Below are positions 35,589 through 48,203 of a stretch of DNA of 64,000 nt, piece after piece. Positions within the stretch are counted from its first letter, which is position 1. Each line of letters opens with the position of its first letter. The stretch covers positions 1 to 64,000 of the forward strand of contig LLEY01000048.1 of NCBI GenBank assembly GCA_001414485.1. The letters are read 5' to 3'. Position numbers and translations under genes: made by a program. This stretch comes from Calycina herbarum. Its lineage: Eukaryota > Ascomycota > Leotiomycetes > Helotiales > Pezizellaceae. Under the pieces are notes generated by a model. That model saw only the letters and a list, made by a program, of their open reading frames with translations, was not told where the DNA came from and searched no databases.

Positions 35589-37987
35589 TCACACCTTCGC
35601 AGCCTCGGACTTCTCGGACTTCTCACCATTCTCGACCTTCTCTCCATCCGCGTTCCCACCACAAGGTTTATAAAACTTTCCCAAAAACTTGCCCACATCC
35701 TTAACGCTCTTCCTCCCACTCCCCTCAATATCAATAACCGCCCCAATAAAATCATGATTAATCTTCTCCCCCACAACACTATCAAACTTATACTCCTCGT
35801 GCTCCCCCACAAAATTCCTAATCCACTTCGCCGCCGTCCACAAAGACCCATTCGCCCGCTTCCGAATAAGATCAAGATAAGCAGCAAGCTCACACCTCGT
35901 CTCAACATCCACATTCATACTATCAAGATAACTCTCCACAATCGGAATCAACCCCGGGAAGTTATTCTCAGAATCGGGTTTACTCCCATTCATAATCTCA
36001 TCAATACTCATAGGCGCGTATTCATCTTCCACAGGACCGGTGGGTGTAGGTGGGCGTGAAAGTACGGCGGGTGTAGTAGTTCCAGTTGGAGTGACACCTC
36101 CATTTGCGGAGTATGGTCGTGGGTATCTAGTAGGAAAAGGATTCTTCCGGAAGTAGAATTTTTCATTCAACACGGCATCTCTTCTATGAGCTGTCTCCAT
36201 ATTCTCGTCCGTTTTAGAGATGGGAATGTAGAAGTTGAGATCGAAACTCAAGATCGCTCGCGTGATGAGGACCATGAATACCGAAAAGGCGGCATTTTCG
36301 AAATCGGTGATTTGGATTTCCATGGGTCGGAACTCGACACGCCAGCCGATATCACTACCTGTTGGAGGGGGCTTGAATCGGATGTGTTGCCAATTGGTAG
36401 ATTGGAGGTTTTCAAAGTGATCGCTTTTCTCGAGATCTAGCTTTTCTAGGTCCTCGGAGAAAACAACGATGGGGTCGCGGATAAAAAGGTGGGCAAAATG
36501 GGTAGCTAAAAGGGAATCCATTCCGCCGTTCATAAGTTTTTGCTTCACATCAGCGTCTACGATGAGTTTCGGGTCCAAATATTCCTTTCGTAAACGGGGA
36601 TCTTCGGAAATATAGGTGGAATTCGAGGCATAACGAGATTTTGGTATTCGCCAGCGGTCGTTTTTCAGAGGCTAAGATGTTAGTAAAGTTTAGTTTAGAA
36701 AATAGAAGTATTTACCTTTTCTCCGAGTTCTTCAGGCGTCCTGTCATCGACAGCAGCACTAATTTGATTCCACCTGATATCGGTGTCTGCAAGAAACCCC
36801 TTGTATATTGGTGTTGCTGCAGTCAATGCAAGCAAAATCGGTCCAAGTGGGCTCAACTGATCATACATCTTTCTACCTTCTGTAATGTTTTTGGCCTGAA
36901 AGGTAATTTGCAAGCAGCAACTTCCCATTCCAAAGGCCATTGCATCCATATGGATGAAGTTATCTGGTGCAGCACCTTGTCGTACATCATCATCCTCGGG
37001 CCACTTGTGTAGGTTATAGTTGACCGTAGGATCCTTCCAAGGCCAAGGGGTATTCTTATCTTTGTACACAGGAACATTGACTTGAACCTTTCGACCTCTT
37101 CTAGAACGAATGTTGGCTGCCAATGTAGGGAAACGAATATGTGGGTTCGCAATTTCGTCGGGTACAAACTGTGATCGCAGTTTCTCCCCTGAAGGCGGGT
37201 AGTAGGGAGTCGTGAATGTTCCAGGAGTTCCTAGATGGGGGTAGGTAGTCAGAGTGATAGGGTATTCTTCGGGATGCATATGTTCTTTTGCAATCTTTCG
37301 TCTAAGCTTTGTTAAACGAGCCCCTTAATTATGGCTTGTTTTTCTTCTTACCTCAATTTCATATTAGGTTCAACATCAAGAAGATCCCTAAACCCAATTC
37401 CCCAAGGCTTTCCGGGTGTAGCTTCTAACATGAAGCGACCGAATTCGGGATGGAAGATAGGGAGTGCGCCTCTGTGTTGTGTTAGTTAGAGGTGGGTTAT
37501 AAGGCATTGGCAGACCGGCACATACCCAACGAGCTGCAGGTCAGGTACACATCCTCCCTTCTCGCAGAGGTGTTCGTCTTGTGCAAGAGCATCCAAAATA
37601 TCGGCTTGTCGTAATGACAGAGTGACTCCCGGGGTGCTGTCCTTGTATGTGACCACGAGATATTCGACCTGCAATGTATTTAGCAACATTCCAGTGCCAG
37701 AATTTCAATAAACCAACCTCATCACCCCAAAGTAGAGCATCTCTCTCCTTTCCCTTCGCTTTGTTCCAGACAGCCAGCAATTGCTACCGCCTATTAGCCT
37801 TATATCCCAGCAGTAATTTCGGAGGGTGTTCCGGTAATCTCACCTCTATCCCCCATTCGCGGACATGATTCGCATTCTTTTTTGCCTCGGGCCAATCCAA
37901 TGGGGTTCCTAAAGCCCTAAATTATGCCACTGTCAGCATATAGTTCCCATACCTTTCGCCAAAAGGAGTAACTTACAAAAGACCCAT
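35589..37987 (-). CDS. GSH1: Glutamate-cysteine ligase (gamma-glutamylcysteine synthetase)
   Basis: Catalyses ATP-dependent joining of L-glutamate and L-cysteine, the rate-limiting first step of glutathione synthesis, in the cytosol. Seven exons: 37987-37977, 37916-37844, 37783-37718, 37668-37526, 37471-37352, 37301-36716 and 36671-35589; all six introns are 44-60 nt. The product is 693 residues, close to the usual fungal size. Blocks of the eukaryotic GCL family are in order: MGLLALGTPLDWPEAKK at the start, KERDALLWGDEVEYLVV, FHPEFGRFMLEATPGKPWG, HMDAMAFGMGSCCLQITFQA, RWRIPKSRYASNSTYIS, DSLLATHFAHLFIRDP and WRVEFRPMEIQITDFENAAF. The first exon codes for only 11 bases. The acidic Lys/Glu tail (after GKFYKPCGG) is lineage-variable. 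The intron-3 donor is GTTGGT, slightly unusual but needed to join WGDE to VEYL. Confidence 0.96.
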
Positions 37988-40900
37988 CTTGGGCCAGAAC
38001 TTTGGCACGCGCCTGCTCTTCCAATCGATTCCTCAATCTCTGCCCCTACCCAGGTAGTTCCTTGCTCTGATTCGCGAGGTGTGTAGGCTTGTGCAATGAC
38101 GTGCGAGTTTCCAGCAATATCGTCACCAATTCCTTCTCGTTGAATGCAAGATAATGCTACCTCTCCGGTGTTCGGTCGAAGGTCGAAGGAGAAGGCGGAA
38201 CTCGAAGTGCAAAACTCCGGGTATAAAGTATAAGCACGTCTGTCCCCCGCCTTGTGCCTTTTTTATCTTTCTCCTCCCTTCCCCAAAGTAAAAGTCTTCT
38301 GCCCGTCTGGGTAAAAGTTGCCGGTGTGGTAAACCCCCACTCTGCCAAACGCGCCTCAAGTCGCCATACCCACAGACAAAATCAGCTCAGGATAGTCAAG
38401 CACGTAATCTGTGCAGACGTTGAGTGGCTTGCAAAGGGAGCCCGCAATATTGGTTGCAGAGAACGTGCTCGAAGAAGGAATTATGAGGATATTTCGTGGT
38501 TTCTGCTTCTTAGGGCTTTCGTTATTGTATTGGTAAGAATTGGATGGAGGGGTTGATTCTTCGGACTTAGAATGGCATAGTGGGGGGGGTGAATACCGAG
38601 TTTTCTCTGCGCTGACGAAGAATTGCGGCAGGAGCGGATTGAGCGGGCCTCGGAAGGCGTGCAATGGCATTTCCATTTTTACGATCCGAAGGTGGAGGAG
38701 AGGAAAGGAAGACTGAAGTCCGGTTGAGTGTGAAGTGGGGAAGTGGTCCGTGACTGCCAGGGTGGAAGAGTGTTTAGCCTCGTTGAGAACGTCAACACCA
38801 ACGACAACGCATCTCAGATATCTTCAACCTACACGCATTCACAACTATCAACCTACTACTAACCTCGGAATTGATTAATAATCAACATATAGCATGGGCA
38901 TTGAGATTTTGCGTCTAATAAGCCCTTCTGTAAGCCATGAAATGCATGTCAGCCCTGCACGCTGCGAGGATGGCTGCGAGGATGGGCTCATTTATGTTCT
39001 AGACTGCTGAGATAGGGTTCTTCGCAATTGCATTCTTCAGCTCAAGCGGTTAGAATTCTGGGGTGGTGACTACGCCATCTTGAGGCCAAGAGGATAAGCA
39101 TCTTTCTCATCCACACAAATACTTCCCTTTTATGAATATCAGCTCTCAATTCTTCTACGACTTTCCTGTCTTTTCGTTTTGCTGATATCTGCTATATTGC
39201 TCACCAATCAACCATGCGAAAACGAGCATTACATATTCCATCGTCTTGAATTGATGACGAGAATATGTGGTATTTCGGCGATGTGTTGTTCATTTGATTC
39301 TCCGTTCCATTTATGTTGAAAATATATGTTGTATATCGGTGATGTTTCATTCTCTGAATAGCTTCATACTCCAAGCCCCGAAACCTACATATGAGCCGCA
39401 TAGCAAACCAAGATCTTGGCTTAAGCAAGTACCAAGTCACGAGCTGTCCAGTTCCAGTTCCACAATCTTGTACACTCTTCTCCACTTACTCGCAACAGTT
39501 TCCTATCTTATCTATCTATCAACGCGATACAAGACGACACAAGATGACACACAATCCAAGTCAGCTTGTACATCCCCAACAGGAACACAAGTCATCATCA
39601 TGACTCTTGTAACGGTACATATAATTCCCCTCACATCACATGCCATCCAGATCATCCCGTCCTCGTCCCACCCCCATCAACCTGTCACAAGAAAGACACA
39701 CCACCAAAGCCCATCCATTCTTCCACACGAATTTACCAACCGGCCACCCGCATATGTAAGTCCCGTCCCACCCAGCCACCGGACCCAAGCTCCAACCACC
39801 CATCGATCCACGATCCGATCCTGCAAAGCGTTCACAGGATGTTTGTCTCATCTTCTCCCTGCCCTGCAGACCATCGCTTGCTGCAGCTACGCAGCTAGCC
39901 TATGAGTACATGCACAACACATACTTACATACATATCCTACCACACTTCACCATATGTACATACACTTACATACCTCATATGCGCTCTCCTTTCCCACCA
40001 CAACCAGAAGTCTCACAACACCATACATACATACAAGCAAGCATCCACACCATCTCACGTCCAAGATTCAAGTATATCCTCTTATTTATTTGAACCTGCG
40101 TCTCCTATTTCCAGTTCGTTACCATTCGATGCGAGATTCCGGATGTATGTACATATACATAGCATTCATGCATCTCTTCCATTGGGAAACTGATTTCCCC
40201 TGTTGTCATTCGAAAGGGGAAAGGGGATCCTTGATATCTGCACAGTCGGACGACAGGAGCTATTTAATATATAGTTTGCTTTCACGAATCACAATATTAA
40301 CGAACATCCACAATACCCCCCTCCCACTTCCCAACCTACTACTTACCCTCTTCCCAACACGTGCACCCTCCAGCCATCTCCTCAAACCCCCGGAGGAAAC
40401 TCCACCCGAATCGCAGACCACAAAAACACAACGTTACCAAATTTCCAAAAGGCACAAGTACAAGTTTAAAGATCTCATTAATAAAATATCTCGCGATCCA
40501 TGGAGATGAAAATTGGGGGGGGGGGGTCGAGATCGGTCTCACCCTGTGCCTCCGTCTCCTCCGTACCTCGTACTCCCCGTGGAACGACTGTTGTACGAGG
40601 GGTTTAGGGATCTAGATGCTGTACTTGCGCTCCATCATTTTGTCAAGGCAGCTCGATGTTGTGTGTGTACATTCTTGCTTCCTTGCTCAGAAACCCAACC
40701 AGCAATGCAGCAATGACAGGCGAGGAGATGGAGATGATCAAAAAAACCGAGAGAGGAGAAGAGCGAGAGAGATTGGGAGAATGGAGTGAGGAGAGAATTT
40801 CCCCCCCTGCTGAGTGGATGATGACGAATGAAAAGGGGCAAACAAACACCCTTGCGCAAGAAGTACGAGGGAACTAACCCTAAGACTTGCCACGTACCTA

Positions 40901-43648
40901 GGAGACACGACAGTTTTCCTCGGCGGTTCGGGAACTCTTGTACGATTACGATTCATTCCCTCTTACATCTTACCCTGTTTGATGATAAATTACAGTCCTC
41001 ACATGTGCCGCAAGTATTCTTAACCTGTGCGGAGGTAGGTACGTTAGATGCGTATTGGATACTAATTCGGTTAAAGTAATTGGTGACATTTGTGGCCTAT
41101 GGAAAGAGGCTGGCTTTAGTAGCTCGCGAGAGGAATAGATGAGAATGCAATACTTCCAAGTGAGATGAGTGCAAAGCGAGAGAACGTAAAAGTGATAGCA
41201 AAAGGCTCCCTCTTCTTTATTACACCAAAAGTTCGTTCTTCTTCTTTCAAATAAACGAGCTTCTCGTTTCCGCAAACATCCATTTGCGGTCTTTGAGCTC
41301 ATTTTTCAAAAATTTCCAAAACCAATAAAAAGTCACAATCTAGAGCGCAACGCAGCTCTCCAAAGGCCAAGACAAAACCCCAAGCAAACTCCCAAGTCTT
41401 TCAAGATCCCCAAAACCACTCCTTCGGAAATAGATTAAAGCTTTCAGGGGTACCTAGCTACCAGCAAAAAAAAACATAAACAAAGATAACCTAAAATGAA
41501 AAAATTAAAATAAAATAAAAAAACCAGCCATCAGCCTCACCTCGCCTAATCAACCCCCTTGACCCAAACGACGATCGTATGTACAGTACAACTCGATTTC
41601 CACCCAACCAAACACCAAAAAGCCCAATCGCCAGCGAGGTAAACACCAATTCGCCGAAGTCAAGTAACCTCCGTGAACTCTAACATCCATTCCCTGGCTA
41701 CCGAGTAAGTGTAGCCAGCCCCATCACCTGAAAGAGTCCGCGGACGCTACCACACTCCCTTCCAATGCCCTCCCATCTGCACTCACTTCATACCACCACA
41801 GCTCGACATCCTACCCCTTCTTCACATCCTAGAACAATCTGGAATCCATCCCAGAAAACATCCCATCCCAGCTGAACCCCTTCCCCCCTCGGTGCAAAAG
41901 TGACCAAACAAAAACCCAAGAAACCAAGACTCATGATGAAAATCGATACAACGAGATAGATACCACACCCAACCTCCCAATTCCCTTTTCCCCATCCAGT
42001 CTACTACTCTACTCTATCCACATAACCATCCCTCCCTCCCTTCCCCCCTCCCTCCAACTTTCCATTCACCCCACGTACTCTAAACCCAAAAGAGAGAGAG
42101 TGAGTGACAAAAGCAAAACTTCACGCCTCACCTCGCCTCGCCTCACCTCACCTCGCTCGAGAAGTAAGACGTAAGACGTAGGAGGCGTCTCGTCGTAGTA
42201 AAAACCCAACCCAACCCAAACCCAACCAACCCAAACCCAACAAAACCAACAAAACCCCAGTATTCAGTATTCAGTAAGACGTAAGACGTAAGACGTAAAC
42301 GAAATAAGAGCGAGACGCAGACGAAAGGGCAACATGAATGAGTCAAACTCCTCACCCACCCACCAGTCACCGAACACAAGTCATATGTATCTCACTCACT
42401 CACTCAAATCAACCAGGGAAGAGAAAAAAAGGGGAAAAAAGGAAAAAACTCAAGGCTACGTACCTACATGACTAGACAGATCCATCCCTACCTGATCTCA
42501 CAATCTCGTATCACATGCCTTCCTCATCGCCGGGTCCATCCCTTGTTCTCCAAAGAAGGTCCCAAGACCCCTCTTCTCTTCACCCACTCACTATGACATT
42601 ACAGGGTAAACCTCAAACCGGTAAATAGGTCACACACAAAAAAAAGGACACGTAAAATCACAAAACACCCAACTCCAAAGGAGAAAGAAAACTCGTAAGA
42701 TAATGTTTTCAGAAGTTTTTTTTAAAATTTCTTTTCAACTTTTTTCGAGAGTTCAACTTAAGATCTCCTCACCCCCACCTCACCTCACCTCCCCATCCAC
42801 CAATTTCATCTCTCTCCCATCATCTCACATCTCTTCAATCCCCCCTCCTATTAGAGAAGGAGGTTAAGGGTCAAGGTCAAAGCCAAGCCCAGCGCACCCC
42901 AAAATAATCTGTGCTGTGTACCCCATCCTCCATCGTATCCCCCATCAAAAACTCCCAAATCAAAGGTCTGTGGTTGGCCGGACGTATCTCCAGCAGTCGT
43001 AGATCCCCCACATGACGTCCACGAAACCCATCCGCACACCCCGTGAAAAAACAAACAAGGCAAATCCCATCTTATCATGAAGGTATAAAAATGGAAGAAA
43101 AAGCCGAAGATCAAAACATGCAAACAACAGACAAGGGTACTTCCAAAACAAGAATCAAAACACAAACAAAAAGTGAATCGAAGCCATATGCTGATGATGG
43201 AATGGGTAAAATAAGCAAGTAAGCCCTCGCGGACCAAAAACAAAAAAACGCCCTCCATGCATGCATATATAATGCAATCTTTCTCCCAAAACTGACAAAA
43301 TAAGGCCCGTTTTGCCTGTGTAAAATCCCTCCAAAACGCCTAAAAGCGACAAATTGGTAATTCTCCGGAACGAACAGAGCGAGAAAAATATGCCATACCC
43401 CGCTTCAAGAAATGCCCATGACCTCCTGAAAGAAGTCCAAGAAAACTCTACGCCCTGATAGACGTATAAAACATGTAAAAACCAGTCGACTTTTTCTCTT
43501 CCTTCTCCGGCGTTGGCGCTCAATCTTTCCTTGCCCATATTCTCATCCCCGTGTGGGAAGACCGACTGTTTCTCATATCGAGTCGAGACATTAAATATTA
43601 TACATTGAATATCTGCCGTAAACATTATTCGGATAACTGGCAAAATTC
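37988..43648. other. Intergenic, repeats, no supported gene
   Basis: About 5.7 kb. The first ~700 bp upstream of the ligase start contain a 106-codon minus-strand frame (38356-38676) that may lie in the 5' leader. ACAT-rich DNA occurs at about 39905-40035, a 12-G run at 40515-40526, and a cluster of minisatellites at 42121-42300. The last kilobase is the 3' flank of the NsdD gene. No domain recognised in any open frame. Confidence 0.55.
42121..42300. repeat. Compound minisatellite cluster
   Basis: In order: CCTCG/CCTCA pentamers (about 42127-42155), GTAAGAC heptamers (about 42163-42180), AACCC/AACCCA-type repeats (about 42201-42258), ATTCAGT copies, then GTAAGAC heptamers again (about 42274-42298). 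The same heptamer flanks both sides of the AACCC block. Confidence 0.8.
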
Positions 43649-45361
43649 TTATAGCGGTCGTGGCGAGACACCATCCATGGATTTAGGTCGCAGAGACGAC
43701 CCCCCGTTGGAGCTCTGCGATTGTTTCATCGTATTCTTGCGCGTCAATTTTGCGTAATGGAGACCACATGCATTGCAAAGAGTTCGCGCTCCATCAGGGC
43801 CTCTCCTCCATTCTGGAGTCTCGGCTCTGTTGCAGCTATGACATCGACCAGGAGGGGCCGCTCTCTATCAGTTCGTTAGATCTTGTTTAAATTCTACGGA
43901 ATCCTTTCATATGCACGTACCCCTCGTCGCTTTCTGCTCTCTGGTCCACCGAACCCCTGGCTCTTCAAATCATCTCCATATACACTCATCTCATTGTCAT
44001 AATAGCCAGGACCTTTGCCTCCTTGTTCCCGCATGTGTTGATCCATCATTGCCGCATGTTCATTCTGCTGCGAAATCATATCTCTCATCTTCTCCAAGTA
44101 GACCCGGATCTTGTCCTGGTGCTGAAGCATCTCATTCACATTTTCCAACGTTGGCATGCGATCAGGAACCCCGTTGGGATCGCGGGGTTGCTGTTCCTGA
44201 GTGATGGTGTGGAAGTGATTTGACCAACTCTGAAGAGCCCCACTGGAAACATTAATCTATCGTTTTCGTTAGTCGTCATCTCACATAAAAGTCCTGGTGT
44301 GGTTGCATAACATACCGAGGAGAGATAATTCTCAAAATCCCAGACCAGGTACCTCCGCTTCAGTCCTTGTTTGAAGGGCACAGGTGTGATACGTGATCTT
44401 TCCTCTTCCGCAGCAACTTTCCATGCCTCATCCATAGGTCGCCCTTCTCGGGGATATCGGGGCTGGTTGTATGAAGGATCATGTGGGCCCGAAACGTGAT
44501 TGGGTGCTGTATATGGATAGGCTCCTGGAGCAGGAGCATGTGGATGTTGCGGTGGGTGGTGACTGTAGCCATTGGGCACACGTTCTGGACCTCTTGTGTC
44601 TGGATCATATCGAGGTGATTCATAGCGAGTAGGGGGATATGGATTGTGGTTTGCCGGTGGCCCTTGAAAGCTTGATACTGAGGAATGTCGAGGTGCGGTA
44701 TCAGAAAAACTATTTGGAGGTGGGTCTGGTCTCACAAAGGGATTTGATTGCTGATGATGGATTGGGTGTGGCGGAGAGGGTTGTCTAGGCTGTGGAGGAG
44801 GTTGCTGAGTGGGGTACGGCGTATGATCTGAAAGTGCGTATGTTCGTGGGATTGATGGACCTTGGGAGTAAGGTTGCTGATTATGTGCAGGTGGTAGTGA
44901 CACTGGCACTGGCGAGGTATAGGAGGAGCTGGCTTTGGAATTGAGTGCTTCGTGTATGGAGGGCAACGACTGTCGATGAGGTTGCGGTAATGATTGATGT
45001 GAGGGGGGTTCTGTCTTGTTGTCTGATGTACGCCGCGATTCAGGTGGAGATACAAGACCAGAAGTCGAGTGCCCTGGTTGTCCTGGCCAATTCGAGTATG
45101 GAGGGGGAGGTCCATTTGAATACATTGACACGGGGCTTACAACAGCCGTGGCCGCCATTGAGGGTGCTGAGGTGTAGGAACGCTCGGGATGAATTCGCTC
45201 GAGGGGTTCACGGTTGATTATCGACAAGATTCCACTATATTTGACAGACGTCAGTCAGTTCAGTCTTCGGGAGGGAAGTGGGAAAGGGCCTTGCCGATTT
45301 CTCGGCAAGGCAAGACGGGGGGTACCGACCTTTGCCTACTTGGACCATCCACAGCTTCCAT
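43649..45361 (-). CDS. nsdD: GATA zinc-finger transcription factor NsdD
   Basis: Regulator of sexual development, conidiation balance and light response in filamentous ascomycetes; nuclear. Exons 45361-45330, 45234-44316, 44256-43921 and 43864-43649; 500 residues. The N-terminal half is Pro/Ser/Gln-rich and disordered. A conserved block RRYLVWDFENYLSS-INVSSG crosses a splice site. It is followed by a coiled-coil stretch (LENVNEMLQHQDKIRVYLEK), the basic KRRGRAAPPG and a C-terminal GATA finger with spacing C-X2-C-X18-C-X2-C (C437, C440, C459, C462; CHSCNRAETPEW, TLCNACGLHYAKLTRK). Exons 2 to 4 are firm. Exon 1 rests on a weak GTCGGT donor, chosen for phase; an in-frame ATG at 45463 is an alternative start that would add 34 residues. 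The single C-terminal finger and these blocks separate it from AreA-type GATA factors. Confidence 0.93.
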
Positions 45362-48112
45362 TGTCGGGTTGGCGGGTCTGGAGGAAGCGGTGTTGCTAGA
45401 GCTGTAGCTGTAGCTTTCAGTGCTGTTTCTGCTTGTTCTTGCAAGTTGACGTTCGGGAAACATGCGTGGACGGCAGACAATATCGTGCTGTTCCCGTCCC
45501 GATATGTGTGTACCCGTCGCACCTGTTCACCTCAGCATCTGCGAGCCCCTCCGCTCGAGTATGCTGCTTGCTGCTGGTGCTTCTGCTTTGTGCGAGGGGT
45601 GAGCCGTGGGCGATGGCAGGCGGGTAGGTCGATACAGATCAAGTCGACTGCCGCAGTTGCTGCTGGCGAGGGGACTGGAATGCCCGCCGTTATGAAGGAG
45701 GGCGGCGATCCGTCGTCGAGTCAACGAGGCACGTCAACCAGCGTGGGATTTTAGATGGAAGAGAAGGGTTGAAAGGGGATTAAAAGGGCTAAAAATGTGC
45801 GAATCAATCCGTGGCGTTGTGGGTGGTGCCGCAGCACGCGGTCCTGGCGATCGAGGTCGCCAACCACCGACGCTGAAGTTGTCTAGTAGGTGTGAAAAAG
45901 TAATTTTCTCAAAGGCGTCTTGGGGTGGGGTGCCTTTGCTGGAGCGGAACGAGACTTTGCGTGAGTGGGTGAGGGCCAAGGCAATGAATGATTGGAAGCA
46001 CGCGGCAGGGCGAAGATCTGGACTTTCTTCAACCAGAATATTTGTACCTCCACCAAGGTAGGGTAGGGTAGGGTAGGTGTGGTAGGTTGGGTTGGGGGAA
46101 ATGAGAGGGGGGAGGTTGGCTGTCGACGAGTGAGACTTTGAACCTCGAGAATGATAGTGAGACGGTCAACCACGTCGAGGGTGGGCAAAGGAGGCTGTTT
46201 CTTTTCACAACAGAAGATAGGAAAAACACTCTGGAGCCCGATCTTGAGGGGGAGAAGGGACGGGCGGTGCGGTGAGAGGTGAGAGGTGAGAGGCGAGGTT
46301 TTGATATGGTGATACCGAGGCGGGTCTGGAGGCACGCAGGGAAGGGCAGCTGACGGCTCGACTGAGGTCAAGATCGAGGGGTGAGAATGTTGTTGTTGTT
46401 GTTGCTGTTGTTGCTGCTGTTTGGTGGTGATGGTGTTGAAGAAGAAACTCGGGCAAGTTTCGAAAGAAGGAAGGAGAGCAGTCAAGGATAGACAGGATGA
46501 TGAGGATGATGGCAAGAAGAATCTTGGAGTGGAGAGAGAGTTCGCACTACTTACGGGGTACTCCCATGGCAGCCGAGCTACAGTAAGGTCGAGTAGAGTG
46601 GCCAGGGAGGGGAGGTTTATTGAGAGCAACAACCCAGACCCAGTCTTTAATGTTAGTTTAAGGTGTAGGGGTTGGGTTGTTGATTTGACTTGGGGATCTA
46701 AATTGACGGGGGGGAGGGGGGACAATGGGGCCACCGAGAAGGGAGAGGGGGCAGGGGAGGAGAGCTTGGTTCTTGGTGCACTTTGGTGACTTTGATGCAC
46801 GCCTGCGAGATTCGTACAATCTGTGCTGTCTGTCTACTTGCATACCCTGTTGAAAAGACTACCGCTACTTGACAGGACTTGTACAGCTACTGGCACGACA
46901 CTAGTAGATAGCCGTGCAGTGCAGAAGGTTCGCTAGCTTTGGAACTGCCCTGCTTTGAGAAGCAATTTGACGTTCGATCTTCTTAGCTTCCTCTTCCTCT
47001 TCCTCTTCCTCTTTGCCCGTCTTCTTACCGCCTGCAGTCAAGTCGCACTTTCCTGCTTAGCTCAGCTCAGCTGCTCTTCCAACACTTCGAAATCAACAGG
47101 ACTCGGGAATTTCTTCATTCAGATATTCCAACCACAGATTACGATACTGCTGTTGTTATAGGCCGCTCTCCTTCCTCGTGTTACGGCTTGAGATCAGCAC
47201 CTCTTCTGTACAGCTACTTGGTGCTACCAGTGGTGTGCTAGTAGTACTAGTACTGCCTCGACGTTGGGGGCTAGGATGCATGGCTTCAACTCTCGTACTT
47301 GCCTTGCTCATTCAACAAGTTGGTTGGCTTGCCATGTCAATCCTCTATGCCAAGACGCCACCCCGAGCAGTGCACTGAATACGATCGAGTTTTACTCGAG
47401 TACGGAGAGAGCGTGACAGCAACCAACCCTCTTCAAAACAACGTCACGACGTCAATTCTCTCATTCCAGATATAGAGTACCTCTTCAGCCTCTTATAACT
47501 TGTTTTCGTCCATAATGTCCCGCAAGATTGAAGATTTCCATCTAACTTCACAAGCGCTTTGCAGCTCAAGCTTCTGATAGCTCTCTTCTTAGTGGCAACC
47601 CGTCATCTGTCTTGTCATGGGCTCGGCCGCTGTCGCTGCAACGATCCAGCAAAGCGTGGCAGAGCATTGGCAAGCAGAAGTGGTGTGAGGCTACCCTAGG
47701 CCACTCCATCTGCTTGTCAGTGCTTGTATCGATATGCCAAGGTCCTTCAACATGCCTATGTAGAGTACAGTACCTCGTCCTCACGACTGTTCGATGTACA
47801 CTACACATCTGTACACCACCAGTCACTCACTATTCATGACTCCACGATGGCGCTATTCGCCTAGGGCCTGCCGATGCGAGGGCTGATATTGATAAGTGTT
47901 GAAATTCTGACGGCTCGCATTCACGCTGACGCCCCTTGAAATTTGGGCCGGAGGCACATGGCACGTTGGGACACGCTGGCCGGGCTGGAAATCTGAGATG
48001 CGAGCCCTCCCTCCCAATTCCAGGCGGTTTGGTGATTGGAAGACTGGAGGATGAAATCTCGATGGGCCGCTGTCCAACGTGAGGGACGCCCGCATCCCAG
48101 TCGATACAGTAG

Positions 48113-48203
48113 TACTATCCCCCCCTAAATAAAATGTAAGCGCACGGCCGCTATGCCATACTAAATGTCTGTGCACACTACATTTTATTTAGGGGGGATA
48201 GTA
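48113..48203. mobile_element. MITE-like hairpin element with ~28-bp TIRs
   Basis: The left arm CTATCCCCCCCTAAATAAAA from 48115 and the reverse complement of the right arm ending at 48201 match over about 23 bp apart from one extra C, and then more loosely. Both ends are bordered by TA, the Tc1/mariner target. The body is about 87 bp with no coding capacity. A third copy of the end (GGGGGGATAGTA) lies at 48268-48279, and a 12-bp inverted repeat AAATGTCTGTGC (48163-48174 and 48218-48229) straddles the right end, so elements may be nested. Confidence 0.7.

Noticed and set aside
38356..38676. 106-codon minus-strand frame upstream of glutamate-cysteine ligase
   Set aside because: No recognisable domain; more likely part of the 5' leader or chance. 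It could be an upstream ORF but nothing in the sequence proves it.
42201..42258. Telomere-like AACCC repeats
   Set aside because: Filamentous ascomycete telomeres are normally TTAGGG/CCCTAA; these units lack the T and are mixed with other minisatellites, so an interstitial telomere is not supported.
45883..46800. 305-codon open frame on the minus strand upstream of nsdD
   Set aside because: Low-complexity Ser/Pro/Thr-rich with a glutamine run from a CAA/CAG tract; no domain, and it lies in the GC-richer nsdD upstream region where long chance frames are expected.
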